A stretch of DNA of 64,000 nt from Apium graveolens (GCF_009905375.1 NC_133650.1:304083203-304147202); one strand, 5' to 3'. Positions 20,401 through 32,460 are shown, counted from the first letter of the stretch. Notes: generated by a model not told the origin, from the sequence alone. Program-made: numbers and translations.

Positions 20401-21127
20401 TGATAGGGTATAAGAGACCCGGATAGGCGTCAACCTGGACTAAAGGGAGGCAGGCTCAACCGACCTGCTAAGACCCCCCTCTCCCAGGCCCGGGTCTATC
20501 CTACTCCCGGATCCGGATCCGCCTGCATACCCGGATCCGGATCGGGGCCAAAACCACAGTGAGGGGGGTCCCAGTAAACACATGCGCATCCCACAACCCA
20601 CCAAGCAAAGGTACGTGGGCACGTGACTATGACAGCTATCAACAACCAGCACACCAGACAAGCACGGCGCGTGTCAGGGGCCGTTAGGATACTCTGGAGG
20701 TGGTCCTCCCCTGGACACATGTAAGCAATCCACCCAAGCCAGGCGTCCTCTGGTCCCAAGATCCAACGGCCCAGATTTAGAGGTAACTACCCCTAAACCC
20801 TACCTTGGGGCTATATATACCCCCAAGGCTGAAGGGTTTAGGGGTTGGAAATTATCCACTCTCACACACTTACACTCTCTCACACACTCAAAAACACACA
20901 GCAGCCACTGCATATACACATCCACACACAAACACACAGCAACCTTACATTTATATTCATCTTCGTCTTCCCAAAAGGCTGGTTCATACTCTCACGCCGG
21001 AGGCGCCGCGGGACTCCAACCCCCCTTCCGGCGTTGTTTTGTAGGAACCCAACCACAGCTACACCTCTACGGCGGCAAAGGATCCAGGACGGCGTCGGAT
21101 GAGCAGCCCCGCCACCAGGAGTTATCA
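20401..21127 (+). repeat. 5' LTR of the Tat-lineage element
   Basis: 727 bp, bounded by inverted TGATA...TATCA. It contains repeated CCGGATCC-type motifs (20504-20545) and a TATA box, TATATATA, at 20812-20819; transcription would be expected to start 25-35 bp downstream. CA-rich simple sequence follows at 20858-20945. Confidence 0.8.
20812..20819 (+). promoter_or_regulatory. TATA box in the Ty3 LTR
   Basis: TATATATA within a G/C-rich LTR, at a position suited to U3/R promoter function. Confidence 0.6.
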
Positions 21128-21129
21128 TT

Positions 21130-21147
21130 TGGCGCTAGAAGGAGGGC
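21130..21147 (+). promoter_or_regulatory. Primer-binding site of the Tat-lineage element
   Basis: TGGCGCTAGAAGGAGGGC begins 2 nt after the LTR end. The initial TGG matches the CCA end of a tRNA. I did not assign the tRNA species. Confidence 0.6.
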
Positions 21148-21603
21148 GCTCCATCATTGGGTCTCGGTGCCCCTGGATTCATCTCCATCAGCAAACTCTT
21201 GAGAGAGTCCACTTCCAAACCTGTAAGAACATAAACAACCAAGCCCTTTCTTGAATATGAGTTTTCATTTTAGCCACGTTTATATGAGCTTGTTGATTTG
21301 GGCCTCGATTGTGTGAGCCCGCCCTTGTTTGTTAAGTTTTAGTTGTTTAGGGTTTGATAATTTTTGTAATCTTGAAGCCTGGGGTTTGATAGTCTTGGTG
21401 ATTTTAAAACCCAGAACTGTTTTAGCTTGCATATTTTCTTTTGTGTTAAAGAGCCTGCTGTTCTTGTTTAGTATCATTCTTAGCAAAACCCAGAAAAGTT
21501 TGCTTGCTGTTATTCTGGAAATTTTTTGTAATCTTCAAAAAAGCAACCCCAGATCCACATTTTTAGCCTCAAATCTTGGTCAGTTGTTTGCACAATTGTG
21601 GTA
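21148..21603. other. Ty3 5' untranslated leader
   Basis: Between primer-binding site and gag. No conserved coding segment; several short upstream frames only. Confidence 0.6.
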
Positions 21604-23043
21604 ATGGCAAGAGCAGGAAAAAGTACAGCTGGTAGGCCCTTCGCCAGTACCCACATTCAGGATCAAGAACCCTCTCAAGCCCAAGAACCTGGAGACAGAG
21701 AGATCTTCCAGGAGCAACCACTGACGCAGCATACCCCGGTAAGGGATGCCAGAAATGTCATAGAGCTCAATCAGTACAAGTACACCAATGTTCCAGTTGC
21801 AGAGGAGCATATGGCTAACTTAACAAGCCACGAACTTGCTGAAGCAATCAGGCTCTACAGAGATGAACAAGCCCGGGCTCAGATGGAATTTGAGCAAGAT
21901 GATGAGCAAGAAGAGTCCGGGGACTCTCAGCAATCCAGGAGATCTGTCTTCGACCGAATTGGGGCCAAGGCAAAGAAGAATCAGAAGGAGCCTAGCAAAA
22001 AGGAGACAGAGGCAACCAGAAAGAAAAAGCTAGAAGAAATCAGAGAAAAGATAAGAAAGGAAGAAGAGGAAAAGCTGGAGCAAAAAATTCAGAAAAGAAT
22101 GCAACTGGAGGAGGAGAGGCTCCTAGCTAAAGCAAGAGGCAAAAGAACTCGAAGGGACCCTACCCCCGAACTTATTTCTGATGACGAAGATGAGGGTCAG
22201 AAAGATCTCAAGGACATGATTTACGAGCTCCAGAGAAAAATGGAGAAAGAATCCGGGGTGGAAGTTGGGGAGACCCTCACGCCCTTCAGTCACTCCCTAG
22301 AAGCCATCCTTCGACAGAAAAATCTCAAACATTACAACTTTGACTCTTTCGACGGATTGGGGGATCCGGAAGAGCACCTCAACTACTTTGAACAGATAGC
22401 TCAGATATACTATTACAATGACTTGACGAAATCCAGATTCTTCGCCTCGACCCTCAAAGGGGGGGCTCAAAGATGGTTCAGCAGAATCTCATCAAGAAGC
22501 ATCCACTCCTGGAAAGAATTCAGAGAAGCCTTCCTTAGAAGATTCAGAGCCAATAAAACACATGAAATGCACATGTGCCACCTGGAGACAATCCGCCAAT
22601 ATGATAACGAAGCACTCTCAGCCTATATGCAGAGGTTCCAGGAAGCCATCAACAAAGTCTCGAATCTCGATGAAAGGGAGGCTCTAAGCATATTTCGAAG
22701 AAACCTGGATCCAGAACACAATGAGAGGTATATTGTGGAGTTGATAAACAAAGAGCCCCAAAGCCTGGTCGCGGCTTATTCCATGGCAGCCCGGTTCATA
22801 AAAGAAACAGATGTTCTCCAGGCGCTGAGAATGACTCCGAATGGAGGGAACAGGAACAAATCTTCTGATGACCGACCGAAAGGGGGTTACCATCAGGAGA
22901 AAAAGTTCAAACAAAGCAACCAAACCCAGCAAACAAATGTGGTACAAAATACCCCAATTTTCCAAAGATTGGGTCCTAAAACAGAGTCCAAAAGTGATCC
23001 CGGTCTCCCTAAGCAGCAAAGGGAGCCCAAGCAAGAGCCATAG
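21604..23043 (+). CDS. Ty3 Tat-lineage Gag (first part)
   Basis: 479 codons from the ATG at 21604 to TAG at 23041-23043. The N-terminal 220 residues are charged and coiled-coil-like (KKKLEEIREKIRKEEEEKLE). The retrotransposon gag (capsid) domain lies at about residues 240-390 with FFASTLKGGAQRWFSRISSR and the FREAFLRRFRANK..E..HL..IRQ..NE.LS.YM.RF block. The C-terminus is basic and glutamine-rich. In the family the frame would continue through a zinc-knuckle into protease; here the TAG at 23041 and another at 23095 interrupt the same frame, which resumes at 23122. The ATG was chosen because the codons upstream (GTG, GTA) are not normal starts. Confidence 0.85.
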   Translation: MARAGKSTAGRPFASTHIQDQEPSQAQEPGDREIFQEQPLTQHTPVRDARNVIELNQYKYTNVPVAEEHMANLTSHELAEAIRLYRDEQARAQMEFEQDDEQEESGDSQQSRRSVFDRIGAKAKKNQKEPSKKETEATRKKKLEEIREKIRKEEEEKLEQKIQKRMQLEEERLLAKARGKRTRRDPTPELISDDEDEGQKDLKDMIYELQRKMEKESGVEVGETLTPFSHSLEAILRQKNLKHYNFDSFDGLGDPEEHLNYFEQIAQIYYYNDLTKSRFFASTLKGGAQRWFSRISSRSIHSWKEFREAFLRRFRANKTHEMHMCHLETIRQYDNEALSAYMQRFQEAINKVSNLDEREALSIFRRNLDPEHNERYIVELINKEPQSLVAAYSMAARFIKETDVLQALRMTPNGGNRNKSSDDRPKGGYHQEKKFKQSNQTQQTNVVQNTPIFQRLGPKTESKSDPGLPKQQREPKQEP

Positions 23044-26000
23044 TGGACACAACTAAACAGAACCCGAGATGAGATACTAAAGGAGATCAAGGGATAGCCA
23101 TTCTACTATCCTCCAAAGCCAATGCAGACTCCGCCAGATAGCAGGCCTTACAACAGGCAGTGCGACTATCATGAAACCCATGGACACAAGACTGAAAATT
23201 GTCTCTCTTTAAAATACTTCATTGAAGATCAAGTCAAGAAAGGCAACCTAAATCAATACATCTCAAGGGAGAAAAATCAGAGAGAGGAAAGGCAAAGAAA
23301 AGGCAAGAATGTGGGAAACGTGGTCCTGGGAGGTTCACACTCTCCCCCTAGGAGCCCGGGCTCAGGAGATGAGGTATTGTCCATTCAATCCTACCCGGAG
23401 ATGATCATCTCATTCAGCAACAAGGATTATGAAGGAGTCAACCTAAATCACAACGAAGCCTTGGTCGTAACACTTGATATCTTTGACAACGAAGTAAGAA
23501 GGATGTTGATCGATAATGGATCCTCAGTAAACATACTCTTCAAGCATACCGTGGAAAGGATGAAGCTTGGGAGCGTACGCTCAAATGAATGCCAAGAGGA
23601 CCCTCTGTATGTGTTCGGGAACAACTTGGTCCCGATCCAGGGAACTTTATACTTGCCAGTCGTATTCGGATCGGGCTCAAACCAAGTTACCCATATGATA
23701 AAGTTCTACGTGATCAATACTCCTTCATCCTACAACGGCATAATCGGGCGCTCGGCCTTGACCAGGATCCAAGCAATCACCTCCATATCACATTTGAAAA
23801 TCAAATTCCCAACTCCGACCGGGGTAGGAGAAATCAAGGGAGACTATGAAGTAGCTGAAAGATGTTACAGCCAGGCTCTGGTAATGGCTGAAACCCACCA
23901 AGGCAACAAGAGAAAGGCCGTGGTACTCCGGAAACAACAAAGTATTAAGAAACATCGCCCCCACTCAAGAGATGATGCGAGGAAAGAAGTTCAGGTCATA
24001 GAGTCCCTCTCAAATCCGAAAGCAACCAAACCAAGCTCAGAAGAGCAAAAAAGCAACCAAGTCACAGAAGGGATTGAATTGAGCCTAGGCCTTGCCCAAA
24101 CCAACCCTACTGTGCAAGCAACCAACCCAGAAAAAATTAGAAAAATAAACAATAAAGAGATAACAGCCCAGGCTCAGATTTATATGAAAAAGAACGCAGA
24201 GGCTCGCATCCAGAAGATGGTATCAAATACGGATCAATCCAAGATAGAGGCCGCCGTTGAAACAGAAACAATTCTGATCAATACAAGCGATCCTTCCAAA
24301 AAGATAAAGATAGGATCCGGGCTCGAGGCTAATTTTAGAAAAGACCTGGTTTCGCTACTCCAAGGGTACTCTGACATATTTGCTTGGACACCAAGAGACA
24401 TGCCCGGTTTAGATGAATCCATAGCGATGCATAGCTTGGACGTCAACCCAGAGAGGAAGTCAGTCAAGCAAAAAAAAAAGAAATTTTGCCCCGGAAAGGC
24501 AGAAAGCAATCGATGAAGAAATTGAGAAACTACTGAAAGCCGGAATAATATGCGAAGTCAAGTACCCGGAATGGCTGGAAAATGTAGTGATGGTGAAAAA
24601 AGCAAACGGAAGATGGAGAATGTGCATCGATTACACAGACTTGAACAGTGCATGCCCCAAAGACCCCTACCCTCTGCCAAATATTGATCAATTGATCGAT
24701 GCAACCTCTGGGCACGTGATGCTAAGTTTCATGGATGCCTACTCGGGGTACAACCAGATCAAAATGAATCCCAGAGACATTCTAAAGACAGCATTCATCA
24801 CCCACAGGGTGGTCTATGCCTATGTAATGCTGCCGTTCGGATTGACTAATGCGGGAACAACATATCAAAGGCAATGAATAAAATATTCAAGGACCAGATT
24901 GGAAGGAACCTGGAATCCTACGTGGACGATATGATTGCAAAATCCACAAGCTTCCCCGGGCACATAGGAGATCTGAGAGAATGCTTCGACAACTTGAGAA
25001 AATACTCACTCAAGCTCAATCCAGAAAAATGCACATTTGGAGTAGGGGCAGGAAAATTCCTTGGATTCATGATAAGCAACCGAGGAATTGAAGCCAACCC
25101 AGAAAAGATAAAGGCAATCCAAGAGATGAAGGCTCCTAGAACACAAAAATATGTGCAGAAGCTAGCAGGATCACTAGCTGCACTCAGAAGATTCATCTCC
25201 AAGCTAGCTGAGAGATGCCTACCCTTCTTTGACCTGTTAAAAGGAGCAACCAACAAGAGAGAAGTCAATTGGAGCCAGGAATGCCAAAGCGCATTTGAAG
25301 AAATCAAAAAGTACCTTTCTCAACCCCCTGTTTTAACGAAAGCTCAACCCGGGGAACCCCTATCCCTTTACCTGTCAGCAGGGGCCCTGGCAGTTGGAGC
25401 AGCCTTGATCAGGGAAGAGAACGGCAAACAGCAACCAGTTTATTATGTGAGCCAAGTGCTAAAAGATGCAGAGACCCGGTACCCGAGTCTAGAAAAGTTT
25501 GCTTTTGCCTTAGTCACAGCATCCAGAAAGCTAAGACACTACTTCCAGGGAAGAGAAATACGGGTTGTAACAAATCAACCATTAAGAAAGATAATACACA
25601 AGCCAGATGTCTTAGGGAGATTGGTAAATTGGGCAGTTGAGTTAAGTCAGTTCAATCTAAGTTTCATTCCTAGAACAGCAATCAAAGCCCAGGCTCTAGC
25701 TGATTTCATCATAGAATGCAATTTCCCAGAAGAAGAGCCCGCGCCCATGAGCATTGACCCTGAGAGAAACACAGATCAAGAAACAGAAGCCTGGGCTCTC
25801 AAAGTTGATGGTTCTTCAACAAATGAAAGATCGGGAGCCGGGCTCATCCTAAAGAGCCCGGAAGGATTCACAATTCAAACAGCAATCTCCTTTGCATTCT
25901 CAGCAACAAACAACCAGGCAGAGTACGAGGCCTTGATTGCAGGATTGAAACTAGCAACAACACTCAGGATCCAGAATCTCAAAATCTACAGCGACTCCCA

Positions 26001-27492
26001 GATCATCGTAAAGCAAACAAATGGCGAGTACATAGCCTAGGATCCAGTTCTAGCCAATTACCAGGCTCTGGTCCAAAGCTACCTAGCCTCCATACCAACA
26101 GTCCAAGTCATCCAAATCAGCAGAGAGGAGAATTCAGAAGCTGATGCATTGTCCAAACTTGTTCAAAATTCATCAGATCTGGATTGCTCCGTCTACTTCG
26201 AAGAATTGCAGAAACCAAGCACAGAGTCTGAGGAAGTCATGGAGATAGAAAACAGTCCGAATTGGATGACTCCATTCATTAACTACTTGGAGAAGGGAGA
26301 GCTCCCGGAGGATAAAGGGAAGGCTCAAAGGTTAAATGCAAAAGCTTCGAAATTCTTCATGGAAGAGGGAATACTCTATCGCCGGACCTTTTCCTCCCCA
26401 ATCCTCAAGTGCATAGGCCCAGGAGAGGCACAATACTGCCTCATGGAAGTTCACGAAGGAATCTGCGGGGACCACATGTCCGCAAAAGCACTAGCTCACA
26501 AAATCATAAGGCAGGGGTACTACTGGCCTACTATCCACCAGGATTCAATAGACTTTGTGAAAAAATGCAAGGAATGCCAACACTTCAGCAATGTGACACG
26601 GATGAGCCCAGTCCTACCCTCCTCAGTCTTGTCACCAATCCCATTTGCTGTATAGGGAATTGATATCATGGGACCCTTTCCCAGAGCCAGAGGAGACCTC
26701 AGGTACTTACTAGTCTCAATTGACTATATGGCAAAATGGGTAGAAGCAAAGGCAATGAGGACAATAAACCAACAAGACTGCATCAAGTTTATGGACAACA
26801 TATTGATGAGGTTTGGGATCCTGAGGGTACTGGTCTCAGATAATGGTCCATAGTTCGTTGGTTCAGAATTCGAATCCTACCTTCAAGAAAGGGGCATCCG
26901 GCACAAGAAGTCATCAGTAGCCTACCCTCAAGGAAATGGGCAAGTTGAAGTAACAAACCGAATACTTCTCAGGGGGATAGAGAAGAGACTCAGGGAAAGC
27001 AAAACCAAATGGCCAAAAGAATTGCCTAATGTACTCTGGGCATACAGAACAAGCCCCAGAACAAGCACAGAAGAAACCCCCTTCAAGCTGGCTTATGGAA
27101 CTGAAGCCATGCTACCAATTGAAGTAGGATCCCCCTCCCATCGAGCAATCAACTTTGATGAAATAGCAAACGAGGAGGGGCTCAGAACGAATATTGAGCT
27201 AATTGATGAAGTTCGAGACCAGGCAGTGGCAAGAATGGAAAAATATAAGCAAAAAACAAGAGAGCACTTCAGCAAGAAGTCCCGGGTCAAAAACTTTCAA
27301 GTTGGAGACCTGGTCCTTCGAGACACGGAAGCTTCAGACCCCACAAACACTGGAAAACTAATGCCAAAGTGGGAAGGCCCATACAAAGTCAAGGAAGTTC
27401 TAAGGCCAGGAACATACAAGCTCATGAACATGGATAACTCTGAAGTACCAAATACATGGCACGGACTCAGGCTCAGAAAGTTTTACCAGTAG
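23044..27492 (+). pseudogene. Ty3 Tat-lineage pol polyprotein, broken
   Basis: In order: a zinc-knuckle-like CDYHETHGHKTENC (23162-23203); aspartic protease with MLIDNGSSVNILF (about 23503); reverse transcriptase with RWRMCIDYTDLN, SFMDAYSGYNQI and YVDD at 24919-24930; Ty3 RNase H (about 25340-25700); a second archaeal-type RNase H starting ALKVDGSSTNERSGAGLIL (about 25798), the Tat hallmark; integrase with an HH...CKEC zinc finger (26449-26580), the catalytic D of GIDIMGP (26659), D of SDNG (26838) and E of GNGQVE (26935). Breaks: a ten-A run at 24470-24479 shifts the frame, a second shift is near 24876, and TAG stops occur at 23095, 26038, 26653 and 26851. The final stop is at 27490. All domains are otherwise well conserved, so inactivation is moderately recent. 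Confidence 0.92.
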
Positions 27493-28346
27493 AAAAGCAA
27501 CCAAAAGCAACCAGAACTTGTAGCCTATGGCAAGCAACCAATCTATGATCCGATATCTTGTATGAAAAAAAAAATTTGCAAATCAATGAAATGAATTTTC
27601 CTTTCTCAGAAAGTTATTACTTTTAAATCAACACCCGGGTTAGAAGCAAAAAACGAAAGCAACCACTATTTGCTTAGAAAAATTCTAAGTAGATGGAGCA
27701 ATCACCAATCCGGGTTAGACATACCCGAATTGAAAGCAAATTTAAATTCAAAAAACAACCCGGATTAGCATTCAAATCCGGGTTACAAACAACCATTATG
27801 TACTTAAAATTTCCAAGTACATAAAGCAAAAAAAACAAATATCAACCCGGGTGGTTCATATACCCGGATTGAAAGCAAATTAAAAAGCAAAAAACAACCC
27901 GGATTAGCATTCAAATCCAGGTTGCAAACAACCATTATGCACTTGTATTTCCCCAAGTACATAAAGCAAAAAATAATAATTCAACCCAGGCGGGTATCAT
28001 ACCCGGATCGAAAACAATTTCAACAGCAAATCCGGATACAACTTCATATCCGGAACAATCCGGATATAAAGCCCATCCGGATCGGGGGCATTGCCATAAC
28101 CTGAATCAGGATCATTTTCGCAATAGAGCCAGGATCCAGATTGCTCATAAAAATAAAAACAACAGATGAAAGAAAAGCAAATATTTTCTACGACGGAAGA
28201 AAGGTTCAAAGCAGGATCCGGATCGCCATCGATCCGGAACAAATCCAAATATTACATATAGTTTAAATCAAAGTATGAAATCAAGAAATCCTAGAAATGA
28301 AATTACATGGGCGGGGCCCGAGAAGCTTTGCAAAGCTGGTCCGGAT
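27493..28346. repeat. Ty3 3' region with tandem repeats rich in CCGGAT
   Basis: No sense-strand gene. Units of about 133 bp recur: ACCCGGGTT or ACCCGGGTG, then ACAACCCGGATTAGCATTC, then AACAACCATTATG and CAAGTACATAAAGC, best seen at 27711-27840 and 27845-27975, with partial units from 27632 and to 28010. Motif CCGGAT also occurs in the 5' LTR. A repeat-rich region between pol and 3' LTR is known for Tat/Ogre-type elements. Confidence 0.75.
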
Positions 28347-29108
28347 CTAGAGGAAGCTGGGGCTCGGACCATCATAGGGTTCCAGTTCTCCTTGACCCTG
28401 CTCAACTGCAGCCTTTGCAGCAAGGAACTCCTGGATAAAGCTCTCCCAGGAAGCAAATGGGTCAGTTTTGATATGACGCTCGGCAACCACCCAGGACTTG
28501 CGCACCTCGGGAACCCCGGCCTGAGCAACCTCGAAGTCATAAACATCGCTGGCCTTGAACTCAGCAATGATGGCCTCCTTGTTCAGATTCTCTTTAGCAG
28601 CAAGCTCGGCCTTGAGCCTCTCAACTTCCTGGGCCAGCCCCTCGGCCCGGGTCTCCGAATTCTTCAATTTCTCGTTCAACCCGGCCTCCACAACCCGGAA
28701 CCCCTCCCGGGCCTCCTCCAGCTCACCCCTTAGGGAATCAGAAAGCATATTCTCAGCTTTAGTCCGGTTGTTAGCCTCCTTGAGCTCAGTGAAGGCAACA
28801 TCGGAGCAGATAGATATCGCACTCCCGAGCTGAGAAACAAAAAAAAAGAGATTATAAGCAAAAAGTGGATTGGGGGGCATAATCCGGAACTACGGGATTC
28901 AAAATTCAGAAGTTACCTGCCCCCATTGACCTGTGACCCTTCTCAAGGCAGCTGTCATATTATAACCCTCAACCTCCTCCCAATCTTTCTCGGAGGGAAT
29001 ACTGGACATGAACCCGGCTAGGTCGATTAGAGTTTTGGTTCCTATCTTCACGGCCTCTCCATCGGCCCCTCGGACTTCCGAATCACATATAACCCGGTTG
29101 GAAACCAC
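28347..29108 (-). CDS. Antisense two-exon reading frame in the Ty3 element (5'-truncated)
   Basis: Minus-strand exon 1 is 28917-29108 (open at its 5' end), exon 2 is 28347-28829 with TAG at 28347-28349. Between them is an 87-bp candidate intron (28830-28916) with donor CAG|GTAAC and acceptor TTTGTTTCTCAG after a T-rich tract, phase 0; without splicing exon 1 runs into a stop after VTSEF. Spliced, the product would be about 225 residues: an N-terminal part with WEEVEGYNMTAALRRVTGQW, then a long heptad-like coiled coil (SDSLRGELEEAREGFRVVE, NEKLKNSETRAEGLAQEVE) and an acidic C-terminus. The coding strand has no stop in either exon, unlike the damaged pol. Antisense frames downstream of pol are known in some Tat-lineage elements; function is not known to me. 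No ATG is visible before the break to copia sequence at about 29112, so the gene's start is lost. The T-run beside the acceptor is also what a splice prediction would favour by chance, so splicing remains an inference. Confidence 0.65.
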
Positions 29109-29112
29109 GGTT

Positions 29113-31928
29113 TTGCCTGGTGTTGTATTGAATAATTGTGGTTACAAACAAGTGTATGAAAGTGACAAGTATATATTGTCAAAGCATGGTACTTTTGTTG
29201 GCTTTGGTAATATATGTAATGGTATGTTTATGTTGAATGTTAATGTCTCATTTGATGATGAATCTGCTTGTATGGCTTCTAATAGTACTAACAATAATTC
29301 GAATAAATCTAAATTATGGCATGCTAGACTGGGACATGAACATTATAAAAGAATAAATGATATGTCTAAAATGAGTCTCATACCTGCTATTGATATAAAC
29401 AATGAGAAATGTAAAACATGTATGTTAACTAAGATAACCAGAAAGCCTTTAAGGACGTAAACAAAATATCTGAAGTGTTGAAACTGATACATAACGATTT
29501 ATGTGATTTTCATGCTACACCTTTGTTGGGAAATAAAAAATATGTCATTATATTTATTGACGATGCATCTAGATATTGCTATGTTTATTTGTTGAATACT
29601 AAGGATGAAGCTTTTGAAAACTTTTAAATCTATAAAGAAGAAGTAGAGCTACATAAAAGTACTATGATTAAAAATCTGCGTACTGATAGAGGAGGTGAGT
29701 ATTATGATCCAGTATACTTTCAATCTACTAGTATAATACATCAAACCACTGCACCTTATACACCACAATAAAATGGTGTGGCAGAAAGGAAGAATAGGAC
29801 TTTGAAAGAGATGGTTAATTTCATGTTATCGTATTCGGGTTTGAATGAAGGTTTTTGGGGTGAGGCTATGTTAACAGCCTGTTATTTGTTGAATAAGATT
29901 CCTAATAAGAGGAATAAATTTACCCCTTATGAACTTTGGTATAAAGAGCCACCAAAATTGAGTTTTCTGAGAGTTTGGGGATGTAGACCAGTTGTAAGGC
30001 TTACTGAACCCAAATGGAGAAACTTGGGTGAAAGAGGTTTAGATTGTATTTTTGTGGGGTATGCTGAGCATTCCATTGCATATAGGTTCTATGTATTAGA
30101 ATCTAATGATTATGTATCTGTGAATACGATTATCGAGTCAAGAGATGCTGACTTTGATGAAAATAGATTTACATCTATACCTAGACCAAGAGACATGATT
30201 CATAATTCTTTCAGTAGGAACCCGGTTTAAACTGAAGATGTTCATGGACCTTCTGAACCAAGGAGAAGTTTTAGAGCTAGAAAAAACAAATCATTTGGAC
30301 CTGATTTTCAACTTTATTTGGTTGAAGGTTCAAGAGATGAGGTTGAGATTGAGTCTAAGTACCAATATTGTTTTATTATTGTGGAGGATCCAAAAACATT
30401 TAATGAAGCAATGACATCAAGGGATGTTGCATTCTGGAAAGAAGTTATTCAGGATGAGATGGATTCTATCATGAATAATAACACATGGGAATTGAGTGAT
30501 CTACCTCCTGGCTGTAAAGCATTAGGAAACATATGGATCTTCAAAAGAAAAATGAAAGTGGACGGTACCATAGACAAATTTAAATCCAGATTGGTTATAC
30601 AAGGCTTTAGGCAAAAAGAAGGGATTGATTACTTTGATACTTATGCTCCTGTTGCTAGGATTTCTACTATCAGGTTGTTGATAGCACTTGTATTTATACA
30701 CAATCTTGTAATTCATCAAATGGATGTAAAAACTGCATTCTTGAATGGTGAATTAGATGAGGAGATTTATATGAAACAACCGAAAGGGTTTCTTATGCCT
30801 GGTAGTGAGCACAATGTGTGTAAATTGAAGAAATCTTTGTATGGTCTTAAACAAGCACCAAAAGATTGGCATAAAAAATTTGATAGTGTGGTTTTGTCTA
30901 ATGGTTTTCTTCTTAACCAAGCAAACAAATGTGTATATAGCAAGTTTGATGCTTCTGGTAAAGAAGTTATAATTTGCTTATACGTAGATGATATGTTGAT
31001 TTTTGGTACTGACCAAAATCAAGTGGATAAAACCAAGAAATTATTGTCATCTAATTTTGACATGAAAGACTTGGGAGAGGCTGAGGTGATTCTTTGTATA
31101 AAGATCAAGCGTACGAAAAATAGTATTTCAATTTCTCAATCTCATTATATTGAAAAGATTCTGAAAAGATTTACTTTAATAATTGTTCTCCAGTTAGCAC
31201 TCCTATTGATCCTATTCTTAAGCTAGTATCTAGTAAAGGAGTTGTAGTATCTCAACTTGAATTCTCAAGAGCGATTGGTAGCCTCATGTATGCCATGATA
31301 AGCACTAGGCCAGATATAGCCTATGTTGTTGGTAAGCTTAGTAGGTTTACTAGCAAACCAAGTTCACATTATTTACAAGCTTTTAGCTGAGTGTTCAAGT
31401 ACTTAAAAGGAACCATGGATTATGGTTTGACTTATACTGGATTTCCTTCGGTTCTTGAAGGTCATTCGAATGCAAGTTGGATTTGTGATAAAGAGGATCA
31501 TTCTTCTACGAGTGGTTGGGTATTTCTTCTTGGGGAGGTGATATTTCTTGGGCATTAGAAAAAAACAGAGTTGTATTACTAACTCAACAATGGAATATGA
31601 GTTTGTAGCATTATCAGCTGCTGGTAAAGAAGCTGAATGGCTAAGAAATCTGATTTATGAAATTCCATTGTGGCCTAAACCGATATCTCCCATATCTATC
31701 ATATGTGATAGTGAGTCTGCCTTGTCTAATGCTTATAGAGAAGTGTACAAAGGCAAGTCTAGACACTTAGGTGTTAGACACAGCATGATTCGAGAGCTTA
31801 TCATGCATGGTGTTATATCAGTGGAGTTTATAAGAACTCAACATAATTTAGCCGATCATTTGACCAAAGGGTTGAGAAGAGATCTTGTGTACAAATCGGC
31901 TGTAGGGGTGGGAATAAAGTCCATCTAA
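29113..31928 (+). pseudogene. Copia pol: integrase, reverse transcriptase, RNase H (broken)
   Basis: GAG-pre-integrase LWHARLGHEHYKRIN with CKTC (to about 29460); integrase with HNDLCDF, TDRGGEYYD and NGVAERKNRTL as the DDE residues; RT (from 30318) with [53 protein letters not shown] and YVDD at 30981-30992; RNase H from about 31430 with DKEDHSSTSGWVFLL, CDSESALSNA and HNLADHLTKGL (stop 31926-31928). Frameshifts are near 29455, 31175 and 31545, and stops at about 29626, 29769 and 30228. The element cannot make an intact polyprotein. Its RT differs clearly from that of the other two copia elements in the window. Confidence 0.9.
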
Positions 31929-32460
31929 AATTTCTCATGTTGAGATACCCAATTCCCATCTAATATGACATTAGATGTTGAATTCAATGCGGAAAGCTTA
32001 ACATCTAGAGATTGGAATACATTAATAGTATCATCCCAAGATATGTGTTCAGACCTGCAAGTTGAGGAGGTTGAAGTTTATCTTATTAATAGTTCTTTTG
32101 AAAAATTGCATATGTAGGTGCAAGAATAAAAGAGCTATCTATGTGAGCATGAAGTTTAGCTGCTTCAAGAAGTTAGGACTTGACTTTATTATGCTTATGA
32201 AGGATTAGGACACAAGGCTAGTAAAAGATAGTGTCAAGTGAGAACATTTGAGAATGTAAAGTTATGTGTATATTATCTTCATGTATTCATTATGAATAAC
32301 AGAGGTTCAATCAGTTGTGATACCTTGATATTCGAATATTTAGGATGTGTAATATACTAATATGAAATTCAATCGTCATGATATTTCATGGATGCATAAA
32401 TTTGTTGTTTGTTGTGATTTGGTTTAGTTAATTATGGATTACGCTAAAATGGGGGAGGAT
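31929..32460. other. Copia 3' untranslated region
   Basis: Between the RNase H stop and the 3' LTR; ends in the polypurine tract. No further coding sequence. Confidence 0.6.

Larger units (their letters stand above)
20401..29112 (+). mobile_element. Ty3 retrotransposon, Tat lineage, missing its 3' LTR
   Basis: Has a 5' LTR (20401-21127), primer-binding site, gag, a pol with protease, RT, RNase H, second RNase H and integrase, a repeat-rich 3' region and an antisense reading frame. The second RNase H domain after the Ty3-type one, absence of a chromodomain, and long 3' region point to the Tat (Ogre/Retand-like) lineage. The right end is lost: at about 29112 the sequence switches to the middle of a copia element with no LTR between. 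The left flank GATAG (20396-20400) could be one half of a target duplication, but the other half is gone. Pol contains stops and two frameshifts, so the element is not autonomous. Confidence 0.9.

Noticed and set aside
28275..28733. Plus-strand 152-codon frame
   Set aside because: Shadow of the antisense coiled-coil frame, which has heptad structure and splice sites.
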